A stretch of 64,000 nt of DNA from Nitrospira sp. (GTDB lineage Bacteria > Nitrospirota > Nitrospiria > Nitrospirales > Nitrospiraceae), in assembly GCA_024330965.1 (NCBI GenBank), contig JANDJL010000002.1:146684-210683 (forward strand), in the 5' to 3' direction. The first letter of the stretch is position 1. Every line of letters begins with the position of its first letter. Positions 33,386 through 41,802 of the stretch are shown here, piece by piece. Under the pieces are notes generated by a model. That model did no database searches, had not been told where the DNA came from, and was given only the letters and a program-made list of their open reading frames with translations. The position numbers and the translations under genes are program-made.

Positions 33386-34363
33386 TTACCAGTCGAGGAC
33401 ATAGGCAAAGATCAACGGAGCCACGATGGTGGCGTCGGATTCGATCATGAACTTTGGCGTGTCGGCCCCTAACTTGCCCCAGGTGATCTTCTCGTTGGGA
33501 ACGGCTCCGGAATAGGACCCGTAGCTGGTCGTCGAATCGCTGATCTGACAGAAATAGCCCCACAGAGGGACCTGTTCTAATCGCAAATCTTGGCTCAACA
33601 TCGGCACGACACAGATAGGGAAATCGCCGGCAATACCGCCGCCGATTTGGAAAAAGCCCACCGATTGAACGGCGGACTCACGCCGGTACCACTCGGCCAG
33701 CTCGATCATGTATTCGATCCCGCTCCGAACCGTGTGCACGTTGCCGATCTTTTTGGTGATGCACTGGGCCGCGTACATATTGCCCAACGTCGAGTCTTCC
33801 CAGCCTGGCACAAACAACGGCAGATCGCGTTCCGCTGCCATGCACACCCAGCTATCTTGGGGATCGATTTGATAATACTCCTTCAGCGTCCCCTGGCGGA
33901 GCACGCGATACAAAAATTCGTGCGGGAAGTATCGTTTCCCGGCACGATCCGCCGCCGACCATTCCTGGAACACCGCCCGCTCCACACGGCGCATGGCTTC
34001 TTCTTCGGGAATGCAGGTGTCGGTCACTCGATTGAGGTGCCGCTCAAGCAACCGTTGCTCGTCCCGCGTGTTCAACTCGCGGTAATGGGGAATTCGTTCA
34101 TAGTGATCGTGCGCCACCAAGTTAAACACGTCTTCCTCAAGGTTCGCCCCCGTGCAACAGATGGCATGCACCTTGTCTTTGCGAATCATCTCCGCAAGCG
34201 ACAGGCCCAGTTCCGCCGTACTCATGGCGCCGGCGATCGTCACCAACATCTTGCCGCCCTTTTCTAAATGAGCCCGATAGGCATGGGCTGCGTCTTTCAG
34301 CGACGCGGCGTTGAAATGCCGATAATGATGATCGATAAACTGCGAGATGGACATTGGTTTCAT
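33386..34363 (-). CDS. Deoxyhypusine synthase family protein
   Basis: The 325-residue protein matches the deoxyhypusine synthase fold: TIAGAMSTAELG and CCTGANLEEDVFNL bind NAD, and the catalytic lysine is K297 in NEKITWGKLG. In eukaryotes and archaea this enzyme moves the spermidine aminobutyl group to eIF5A/aIF5A, which bacteria lack. Bacterial members have been reported to make polyamines such as homospermidine. A GGGAG site precedes the ATG. An AdoMet decarboxylase homologue at 10 kb gives a weak polyamine context. The acceptor here is unknown. Confidence 0.93.
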   Translation of the reverse strand: MKPMSISQFIDHHYRHFNAASLKDAAHAYRAHLEKGGKMLVTIAGAMSTAELGLSLAEMIRKDKVHAICCTGANLEEDVFNLVAHDHYERIPHYRELNTRDEQRLLERHLNRVTDTCIPEEEAMRRVERAVFQEWSAADRAGKRYFPHEFLYRVLRQGTLKEYYQIDPQDSWVCMAAERDLPLFVPGWEDSTLGNMYAAQCITKKIGNVHTVRSGIEYMIELAEWYRRESAVQSVGFFQIGGGIAGDFPICVVPMLSQDLRLEQVPLWGYFCQISDSTTSYGSYSGAVPNEKITWGKLGADTPKFMIESDATIVAPLIFAYVLDW

Positions 34364-34487
34364 ATAAACATCTCCCTTCTGGCTCGACCTGTTCTGCTTC
34401 GTCAGCGCGTTTCACAACGGTCAAGCCATGCGGATCTTACCTTATAGCCACCGGTCAATCAAATCATCATTCTCACGAACGATTCGT

Positions 34488-36539
34488 TTAAAAATACCAC
34501 GCCATCCCTCCCAGAAAGGTTCGGGGATTCCCCGGCACGAAGTGGATATCCAGCACCCCGTCCGGCTCACTCCTCAGTCGCGATTCAAACGCGAAGATCG
34601 CCTGTTCCCACTCGGTATTGAACAGATTCTGCACAAACCAAAAGACTTCGAGCCGTCCGTGCGGCAATCGCACCGGAATACGGTAGCGTTGCGAAAGATC
34701 AAACGTGATCCACGACGGCGACCTGATACTCCGATCCTCGATAAGCGGACGAGCGCCAAGATACGTCACTTGCAGTTGAGAGACGAGTCCTTCCGGCCAA
34801 TGGAGAATGGCCGCGCCATACGCCGTGTATTCCGGCGCCAATGGAATCGCGTCTCCATTGCGGAACTCGGCATGGGTCCAAGTGAAGCTGCCGTTCACAT
34901 AGAGCGGCCCCCAGATCCGGCCTCGCGCAGCCACCTCAAACCCTTGCCGCCTGGAGGCTCCACGGATCTCGGTCGTTCCTTCGTCGCCGACGAAGACAAG
35001 TTCCGACTCGAGATCCAAACGCCACGCCGTGGCGATCAGTTCAAGCCGCTCGCCCCCCCACGGCCTGGAACGGATACCGATCTCATACGTTCTCGCCCTT
35101 GCAAGTGGCGAGGCTCCGAGCGCCACCGCTGACCTCGCGTCATTGCCGTGAAATCCTTCGCCATAATTGACAAAGAATTCCGTCTTCGTCCAGGGTCCGA
35201 GCATCATGCTCATCTTCGGAAGAACGATGCCGGAGCCTTTCCGCCCCTCGGGTCGTTCCGCACATGTGTCACAGCGATTCGTCACGCGAAACGTGAAAAA
35301 CTCTCCGCGAACTCCTCCTGCGAATCGCAGCCACGGCAGCGGTTGAATCTCCGCTTTCGCGAACGGAGCATAGGACACCGTGATGGTATCGCTATCGATC
35401 GTGGTGCCGGTCGGAACCCGCAGTGTCTGAGTCCCCAACATGGTATGCACGTCATCCACTCGCGTTTGAAACCCCACGGTCCCAATCGCCGGCATGCCCA
35501 GAATTGTTCCCCGTTGTTTGTAGCCGATATCGCCGCCATAGATGACACGGCGGTCGAATTGGGCGAAGCCGTCACCATTGACGGGGTCGTTGAGGAAAAA
35601 CGTGAAATCCGTGAACAGATCCAGCCGATAGTATTGCCCGTAGCCGTTGGCAAACAACTCGCCACCCGAGGTCGTATCGTAGTGATAGTTGAGTTGACCG
35701 GTGGTTCTGAGCGTATTCCCCCCTTCATACGGATTGAGAGAGCCGAACCGATCCAACAGCCCGGTACTCACGACACGGAACGGAATCTCACCGGAGCCGT
35801 CCCATCGGGACTGAAGAAACGTGGCTTGTAGGCTGAGTTCATCTCGCCCGGTCACGTTCGTGGTCACTTTGCCGAACACATTGGCCCGATGGTACTGATT
35901 GTCGTTCAGATACGGGCCGTTCGTATAGAATCCCTCGGCGGCAAACAAGGTGCGCACTCGCTCTTTAGTCGGGGAGAACATGAGCAGATACCGCTGCGTG
36001 CTGAATTGCCCGCCGGTGCCTTGAATCACACCTTCTTTGACCAGATCGCGCGTCCGAAAATTCACCGCTCCCGCCGTGACAAAATCGCCGTACTCCGGTA
36101 GGTACGCGCCCTTGTGGACGTCGATGCCCTCGATCGTTTCGGGGATGATGAAGTTGAGATCCGTGTAGCCTTGACCGTGCGCATGGGATCGCAGATTGAT
36201 CGGCATCCCATCAAGGAAAAATCCCACGTCCGTCCCATGGTCCGCGTCGAAGCCACGGAGGAAATATTGATCGGCCTTCCCGGCGCCGCCGGAATGTTCG
36301 ACGGCTACAAAACCTGGAATCAGGCGAAGCACCTGGGCGGGACGTCCCTGGGGCTGCAGAACGATTTCGTTGTCCGGAATGAACTGTTGAGAAGAAGCTG
36401 CCACCGGCCGTTCTACTCGGACAGACACTTCCGGGACCTCGAGTTCCGGTTCGTCAGGGTCATGGGCCCAGGCCTTTCCCCACGAACTGAGAGCAAACGC
36501 AAGAGCAAGCACGAATATCATTGCGCGCGTCATGTCCAC
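34488..36539 (-). CDS. TonB-dependent outer-membrane receptor
   Basis: The 683-residue protein has a signal peptide (AMIFVLALAFALSSWGKAWA), then a plug domain (QVLRLIPGFVAVEHSGGAGKADQYFLRGFD, DGMPINLRSHAHGQGY) and a beta-barrel ending in an aromatic C-terminal residue (GMAWYF), as expected for outer-membrane barrels. The GTG at 36539 and ATG at 36533 are both possible starts. It follows NikR and DUF3842 genes on the same strand, so nickel (or another NikR-linked metal chelate) is the likely cargo. This is inferred from context only. Confidence 0.92.
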   Translation of the reverse strand: MDMTRAMIFVLALAFALSSWGKAWAHDPDEPELEVPEVSVRVERPVAASSQQFIPDNEIVLQPQGRPAQVLRLIPGFVAVEHSGGAGKADQYFLRGFDADHGTDVGFFLDGMPINLRSHAHGQGYTDLNFIIPETIEGIDVHKGAYLPEYGDFVTAGAVNFRTRDLVKEGVIQGTGGQFSTQRYLLMFSPTKERVRTLFAAEGFYTNGPYLNDNQYHRANVFGKVTTNVTGRDELSLQATFLQSRWDGSGEIPFRVVSTGLLDRFGSLNPYEGGNTLRTTGQLNYHYDTTSGGELFANGYGQYYRLDLFTDFTFFLNDPVNGDGFAQFDRRVIYGGDIGYKQRGTILGMPAIGTVGFQTRVDDVHTMLGTQTLRVPTGTTIDSDTITVSYAPFAKAEIQPLPWLRFAGGVRGEFFTFRVTNRCDTCAERPEGRKGSGIVLPKMSMMLGPWTKTEFFVNYGEGFHGNDARSAVALGASPLARARTYEIGIRSRPWGGERLELIATAWRLDLESELVFVGDEGTTEIRGASRRQGFEVAARGRIWGPLYVNGSFTWTHAEFRNGDAIPLAPEYTAYGAAILHWPEGLVSQLQVTYLGARPLIEDRSIRSPSWITFDLSQRYRIPVRLPHGRLEVFWFVQNLFNTEWEQAIFAFESRLRSEPDGVLDIHFVPGNPRTFLGGMAWYF

Positions 36540-36658
36540 TACACCTCACCAAGAATTCCGTGGACGGATGAGACGCCTACGATGGTCTCTCAGCAGTCGG
36601 CTCACCGACCGGCATAGACCCTGGTGGTCTCGCAACTCTGAATGGAAGAAGAATGGGC

Positions 36659-37084
36659 TTATGCTCGACAGGGTGCTTGCGCGGTAACACGGACCCGTGA
36701 GAGGCACTCGTCGATCAACGTATCCATCGTGCGGCCTTCAGTCCCCACGATTTCGACACGAAGTCGATTCAGCGGCAACAGCACCTTCTTGGCCTTCGCC
36801 TCAAGAATCGCTTTGACGAGATCCGGAGTGACCTCGCCTAACATGGCGCCGGGCAACACCATATTCAACGAGGCGACAATGACATCGACCGTCGGCATCA
36901 TCTGAGCAATCGCATCGACGCCGCATGCCACTTGTTCAGCCCCGGCCTTTCTCATCGCCTCGGCAGCGGCGCGGTTGGTTCCCACTGCCATGATCCGACA
37001 ATCGAGAGTCAAGGTTTCCCGCAACCCCGACACCAGCCGGGAACCCAGCCCACCGCCTCGACCATCAATCACACAGACCCGCAT
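36659..37084 (-). CDS. DUF3842 family protein
   Basis: The 141-residue protein begins MRVCVIDGRGGGLGSRLV, a nucleotide-binding-like glycine loop typical of DUF3842, with VGTNRAAAEAMRKAGAEQVACG following. It starts 3 bases after the nikR stop, so the two are translated from one message. Function is unknown; position between NikR and a TonB receptor suggests metal homeostasis. Confidence 0.85.
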   Translation of the reverse strand: MRVCVIDGRGGGLGSRLVSGLRETLTLDCRIMAVGTNRAAAEAMRKAGAEQVACGVDAIAQMMPTVDVIVASLNMVLPGAMLGEVTPDLVKAILEAKAKKVLLPLNRLRVEIVGTEGRTMDTLIDECLSRVRVTAQAPCRA

Positions 37085-37087
37085 GGT

Positions 37088-37522
37088 TCAGTCCAGATGC
37101 TTTCCAGTGGTCGTCATGGTCAACTTCCCGTGCTTCACGCCTTTGACACTTACCAACGCATCAGCCACTTTTCGAATCTCCGATCCCGTTCCTTTTACGA
37201 CCAGCACTTCGAGACAATGATCATGGTCGAGATGCACATGCATACTGGAGAGGATCTGCCTGTGATGGTCATGCTGAATATCCGTCAACTTACTCGTCAG
37301 GCCACGCACGTGATGGTTATACACGAAGGTGATGGTCCCGATAGTTTCCTGATCATGATCCCATTCCTGCCCGACGAGGTCGTCTCGGATCAGGTCCCGC
37401 AGCGCCTCGGACCGGTTGGTATAGCCGCGCACCCTGATACGGCGGTCGAAGGCATCCAGCAGCCGCCGGTCGAGCGAGACACCGAACCGCACCAGTGGGT
37501 TCGCACGATATGGGCGTGTCAT
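37088..37522 (-). CDS. nikR: Nickel-responsive regulator NikR
   Basis: I prefer the ATG at 37522 (144 residues) over the TTG at 37531. An N-terminal ribbon-helix-helix ([28 protein letters not shown]) is followed by an ACT-like metal-binding domain. Aligned to the E. coli protein by spacing, all four nickel ligands are present: H84, H95, H97 and C103 ([17 protein letters not shown]). It represses or activates nickel genes on Ni binding. No clear NikR dyad was found upstream of the receptor gene by eye. Confidence 0.95.
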   Translation of the reverse strand: MTRPYRANPLVRFGVSLDRRLLDAFDRRIRVRGYTNRSEALRDLIRDDLVGQEWDHDQETIGTITFVYNHHVRGLTSKLTDIQHDHHRQILSSMHVHLDHDHCLEVLVVKGTGSEIRKVADALVSVKGVKHGKLTMTTTGKHLD

Positions 37523-37593
37523 GATTTTCAAAAACGTAGCACTGCTGAACGAGCAGCGTCAAGGGACAGAACGAATAATGCGTCCCAGATGCA

Positions 37594-39006
37594 CTAGTCG
37601 TTCTGAATCGGTACGTACAGCACGTTGCCCTGCCGATTGATGAGCAGCAGGGCGAGATCGGTAGGTTTCAGGGGATCGGCCAGCCGTTGGAGGGCCATAA
37701 AACTTCCGACTGGTTGCCGGTTCAGTTCGAGAATGACGTCGCCCGGCTGTAAACCGGACACTTCCGCCAGCGATCCTTCTTCCACATCGGTCACGACGAC
37801 GCCGCTTGTGACGGGCAGGTCCATCTGTCTCGCCAGCGAGACGGTGATATCGTCGAACACCACGCCGGAGAGCGGATGGGCGGCCGAAGAGGCGGAAGAC
37901 ACAGCCTGGGGTTTCTTGACCCGCTCGCGCGGCGCCTCCTGGATCACCAATTCGGCTTGGTACAATCGGCCGTCCCGAATGAGATCGATCTGATGTTTGC
38001 TGCCGATCGCAGCCTGCGCGATCAGGTTACGAAGGTGGCCGCTGTCCAACACGTCGCGCCCGCCGAAACGCACGACCACGTCTCCCCGCTTGAGGCCGGC
38101 CCGCTCTGCCGACCCCTTGGGCTGCACGTCCGTCACAATCGCACCTTTGATATCGGGCAGGCGGAAGATCTTGGCCAGCATCGGGCTCACGTCCTGTGTC
38201 GAGGCCCCGAGAAATCCACGAACCACTCGCCCTGTTTTGAGCAAACTCTGCATCGCGGCGCGGGCCATATTGCTGGGAATCGCAAAGCCGACCCCCACGT
38301 TCCCGCCGGTGGGGCTTGCAATCGCCGTGTTGATGCCGACCAGTTCGCCGTGAATGTTGACGAGAGCGCCACCCGAATTGCCCGGATTGATCGGCGCATC
38401 GGTCTGGATGAAGTCTTCGAAATCCGCCACGCCGACGTCCGCCCGTCCGACGGCGCTCACGATGCCGAAGGTCACGGTGCGACTCAATCCGAGCGGACTG
38501 CCGATCGCCAAGACAAAGTCGCCCACCGCCAGTTTGCTCGAATCGCCCCAGGTCGCCGCCGAGAGATTCGTCGCCTGAATCTTGACCACCGCCACGTCGG
38601 TCTTCGGATCGCTCGCCACCACCTTTCCCTTGAACTGACGGCGATCCGACAAAATCACTTCGACGTCCACGGCGTCGGCCACCACATGGTTGTTCGTGAC
38701 GATCAATCCATCCGGCGAGACGATCACGCCAGACCCTTGACCATACTGCCGGCGCGTCGGAGGCTCCTTGAACAGCCCAAACGGCAAGGCTTCATCGCTG
38801 AAGGCTTGGTCTCGCACCACCACGGTGGAGGCGATGCTCACCACCGCCGGAATCACCTTGCCGGCGGCGGCCTTCACTTGACTCTGCAAATCCTGGCCTC
38901 CGGCCGCGCGGACATCCGGCACATCAAGCATCAAGCAGGCGACCACAGCCCAACCAGCCCTCATGCCCCAGACGGCCCACCCATTCATCAACCGGCGATT
39001 CTTCAC
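37594..39006 (-). CDS. HtrA/DegP-type periplasmic serine protease with two PDZ domains
   Basis: I choose the GTG at 39006, about eight bases after AAGGGAG (470 residues); the frame is open to 39282 but without support. A signal peptide is followed by a trypsin-like domain with the triad His107 (TNNHVV), Asp137 (KTDVAVVKI) and Ser211 (GNSGGAL), then two PDZ domains (GAIVTDVQPKGSAERAGLKRGD; GVVVTDVEEGSLAEVSGLQPGD). It acts in envelope protein quality control. It is encoded 71 bases upstream of nikR on the same strand and may simply neighbour it. Confidence 0.93.
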   Translation of the reverse strand: MKNRRLMNGWAVWGMRAGWAVVACLMLDVPDVRAAGGQDLQSQVKAAAGKVIPAVVSIASTVVVRDQAFSDEALPFGLFKEPPTRRQYGQGSGVIVSPDGLIVTNNHVVADAVDVEVILSDRRQFKGKVVASDPKTDVAVVKIQATNLSAATWGDSSKLAVGDFVLAIGSPLGLSRTVTFGIVSAVGRADVGVADFEDFIQTDAPINPGNSGGALVNIHGELVGINTAIASPTGGNVGVGFAIPSNMARAAMQSLLKTGRVVRGFLGASTQDVSPMLAKIFRLPDIKGAIVTDVQPKGSAERAGLKRGDVVVRFGGRDVLDSGHLRNLIAQAAIGSKHQIDLIRDGRLYQAELVIQEAPRERVKKPQAVSSASSAAHPLSGVVFDDITVSLARQMDLPVTSGVVVTDVEEGSLAEVSGLQPGDVILELNRQPVGSFMALQRLADPLKPTDLALLLINRQGNVLYVPIQND

Positions 39007-39142
39007 TGGCCGCACTCCCTTTTGATCATATGGCCCCAGGTCCAAATGGCAATGCTGCGCGAACCTATCATAGGCAACCGGCTTCTGCACGATATTCGAA
39101 AGAGGCGTCCCCTGAACAGAGGAAGGAAGAAACGGGCCTCTG

Positions 39143-39961
39143 TTAGAACCAAAGCCTGACGCCCGCCACAAATCGAACCTGACTCGGATTACCTCCTTCT
39201 TCCCTGACCAACGTCGCGGTCTCACCGAAACTTCGGTCAATCGAGAATCCGACATAGGGAGCGAATTCCCGCCGGATCTCATAACGGAGCCGGAGGCCGA
39301 ACTCCAGATTGTTGAGCCCGGAGCCGATGGTAAACCGCTCGACCCGTTGCGCTGCCATGTTCGTTTCGAACCGTCCTTGCAGGATCAGTCGTTGCGTCAG
39401 CAGGAAATCCTTGGTCAAGGACAGCCGCCCCGACACATGACCGCCTTGATCGATGAACAGCGCGGCTTCCAGCTCGTAATTGTACGGCACCAGGCCCTGG
39501 ATGCCGATCACACCCAGTCCGCGCGTCACATTCCGCCCGCGGAACCGTTGCGTTTCAACGCGCGAGCCGATCTGCACATCATAGTATTTGGCGACGAACC
39601 GGCCGTACAACAGTTGGAAGTCCACATCGTAGTCCGCCTTGAACGCCGTATCCTGCTGTCCCTCGCTTTTGAACCAGAGCCGGTGGTGGTCGCCGCCGTA
39701 CCATCCGTCGAGATCCCATCGATAATCGTCTCGTTCCGGCCTCGCCCCACCGGCAGGTCGGTATTCCAACAGGTCCATGAGCACGAACAGATAGGGTTGG
39801 TGATCATGGACAGGGCTCGGCCACCTCGCCGGCGGAGGCGACGCAGGTTGTGACATCGCAGGAGATTCGGTCGGTGGTTGTGCACCGGCATGAGAGACCA
39901 GACCGATCCCAACAGAGCAGACCAGAATCGCCATCCACAGCCATGGCCGTGCAGTTCTCAT
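39143..39961 (-). CDS. copB: Copper resistance protein CopB
   Basis: I start at the ATG at 39961, which overlaps the copA stop (ATGA), giving 272 residues. A signal peptide (WLWMAILVCSVGIGLVSHAGA) is followed by an outer-membrane CopB barrel: DLLEYRPAGG, RDDYRWDLDGWYGGDHHRLWFKSEG, LLYGRFVAKYYDVQIGSR and a C-terminal aromatic (GVRLWF). CopB works with periplasmic CopA in sequestering or exporting copper. The Met-rich N-terminal repeats of some homologues are absent. Confidence 0.93.
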   Translation of the reverse strand: MRTARPWLWMAILVCSVGIGLVSHAGAQPPTESPAMSQPASPPPARWPSPVHDHQPYLFVLMDLLEYRPAGGARPERDDYRWDLDGWYGGDHHRLWFKSEGQQDTAFKADYDVDFQLLYGRFVAKYYDVQIGSRVETQRFRGRNVTRGLGVIGIQGLVPYNYELEAALFIDQGGHVSGRLSLTKDFLLTQRLILQGRFETNMAAQRVERFTIGSGLNNLEFGLRLRYEIRREFAPYVGFSIDRSFGETATLVREEGGNPSQVRFVAGVRLWF

Positions 39962-41802
39962 GACGGGCCGTGCCGCTCGCCTCCGGCAACCTCGACGACT
40001 CTGAACATCCCGGCCTCCATATGCAACAAGAGATGACAGTGGAGCGCCCATCGCCCTGGGGCATCAACCGTCACGGCCACGGACAGCCGCTCCGCCGGCT
40101 TGACGATCACCGTATGTTTGCGTGGCAGAAATTCACCAGCGCCGTTCTCCAGTTCCATCCACATCCCGTGCAGATGGATCGGATGCTCCATCATCGTATC
40201 GTTCACGAAGACCAGCCGCAGCCGCTCGCCGTCGCGAAGGGGGATCGGGTCGGGAGCCTCCGAATATTTCTTGCCATCAAACGACCAGAGATACCGCACC
40301 ATGTGGCCGGTGAGATGCAATTCGATCGTCCGTTCCGGTTCCCTCCGGTCAGATATGGGGATGAGCCGCTTCAAGTCGGTATAGACCAGCACCCGTCGTT
40401 CCGTTTGGTCGAGCCCTGTTCCCGGCTCCATCAATCGACTGCGCGAGTACTCGGCTATCATCTGGTTGCCTGAGCCATGATCGTCGGGACCATGCCGAAC
40501 CCACTCCCTGCCACCACGGTCAGAGAGCGCCTGCTCCACGACTGTTTCATGGTCCTGTCTCCCGTAACCCTCATGAAGCAAGTGTCCAGCAGCCTGATGC
40601 TGGGCTTCCCCAACCCCACGGAACTTGTGTTGATCGGCTCCCATATCCATGCCGTCCATCGCCATCCCCATGTCATCCATCGTGCGGAGCGGACGAGGGC
40701 GCCGTGTGGGCATGTCACCGCTCATGCCAAGTCGTGGCGCGAGCGTGCCCCGTGCATACCCGCTTCGATCCATCGTCTCTGCAAAGATCGTATAGGCCCG
40801 ATCGCCTTCCGGCTGGACGATGACGTCATAGGTCTCTGCCGGACCCATGCGAAATTCATCCACCGCAACCGGCTGAACATTCTGCCCATCGGCCTGGACG
40901 ACCGTCATGGTCAGTCCTGGTATCCGCACATCGAAAAACGTCACGGCGGCGGCGTTGATGAATCGCAACCGCACCAGCTCGCCGTCACGAAACAGTCCCG
41001 TCCAGTTCCTGGCCGGCGGCAAACCGTTGACCAAATAGATCAGGGCGGAACCGGTCACATCCGCGAAGTCCGTCGGGTCCATCCGCATGCGATCCCACAA
41101 CAAGTAATCGGACAGAGCCGGCCAGAACCCCATCCGCCTCGCATCCGCTAAGAATTCGACCGCCGTCCGTTTTTGAAAGTTGTAGTACCCGCTGGTTTTT
41201 TTGAGATTGGCGAGGAGCATCTCCGGCTCATCCATGCTCCAGTCCGACAGCAACACCACGTGGTCACGGTCATACCGAAAGGGCTCCGGTTCCCGTGGCT
41301 CGATGATCAACGGCCCGTACATGCCCTTGAGTTCCTGACCGCCCGAATGGCTGTGGTACCAATAGGTGCCGCTCTGCCTTACCTGGAAACGATACGTGAA
41401 GGTCGCCCCCGGATTGATGCCGGGAAAACTGACACCGGGCACTCCATCCATCTCAAAGGGCAAAAGAATGCCGTGCCAGTGAATGGAGGTTGGCACCGCA
41501 AGATGATTCGACACTCGGATCGTCGCTTGCTGCCCTTCTCGCAATCGAATGAGCGGGCCGGGTACCGCGCCGTTGATCGTGACAGCGGTTCCGACCTGTT
41601 CATCGACCGTGAAGGACCGCTCGCCGATCACCAGGTCGATCAGCTCGCCGCTCACCGTTTCCGGCTGCATGCCGACAAGGGGAAGAGGATTCCGCCCACG
41701 AGTGGCGCACGAGACAAGGAGAGGGGACGTCACCGAGAGCAGCCCCATCGCCCCCATCCACTTGAGCACCATCCGCCTCGATATGTTCTTATCGCCCATC
41801 AT
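39958..41802 (-). CDS. copA: Copper-resistance multicopper oxidase CopA
   Basis: The 614-residue protein has a twin-arginine signal (SRRMVLK) and cupredoxin copper ligands: HWHG (108-111), HSH (150-152), HPIHLHG and HCHLLLHMEAGMF near the C-terminus. A Met/His-rich insert with MDDMGMAMDGMDMG lies before the last cupredoxin domain, typical of periplasmic cuprous oxidases. It oxidises Cu(I) in the periplasm. The start overlaps the CusA-like stop by ATGA and the stop overlaps the copB start. Confidence 0.95.
   Translation of the reverse strand: MMGDKNISRRMVLKWMGAMGLLSVTSPLLVSCATRGRNPLPLVGMQPETVSGELIDLVIGERSFTVDEQVGTAVTINGAVPGPLIRLREGQQATIRVSNHLAVPTSIHWHGILLPFEMDGVPGVSFPGINPGATFTYRFQVRQSGTYWYHSHSGGQELKGMYGPLIIEPREPEPFRYDRDHVVLLSDWSMDEPEMLLANLKKTSGYYNFQKRTAVEFLADARRMGFWPALSDYLLWDRMRMDPTDFADVTGSALIYLVNGLPPARNWTGLFRDGELVRLRFINAAAVTFFDVRIPGLTMTVVQADGQNVQPVAVDEFRMGPAETYDVIVQPEGDRAYTIFAETMDRSGYARGTLAPRLGMSGDMPTRRPRPLRTMDDMGMAMDGMDMGADQHKFRGVGEAQHQAAGHLLHEGYGRQDHETVVEQALSDRGGREWVRHGPDDHGSGNQMIAEYSRSRLMEPGTGLDQTERRVLVYTDLKRLIPISDRREPERTIELHLTGHMVRYLWSFDGKKYSEAPDPIPLRDGERLRLVFVNDTMMEHPIHLHGMWMELENGAGEFLPRKHTVIVKPAERLSVAVTVDAPGRWALHCHLLLHMEAGMFRVVEVAGGERHGPS

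Noticed and set aside
37876..39159. 427-residue plus-strand frame
   Set aside because: Antisense to the HtrA gene with intact catalytic triad; the frame has no domain.
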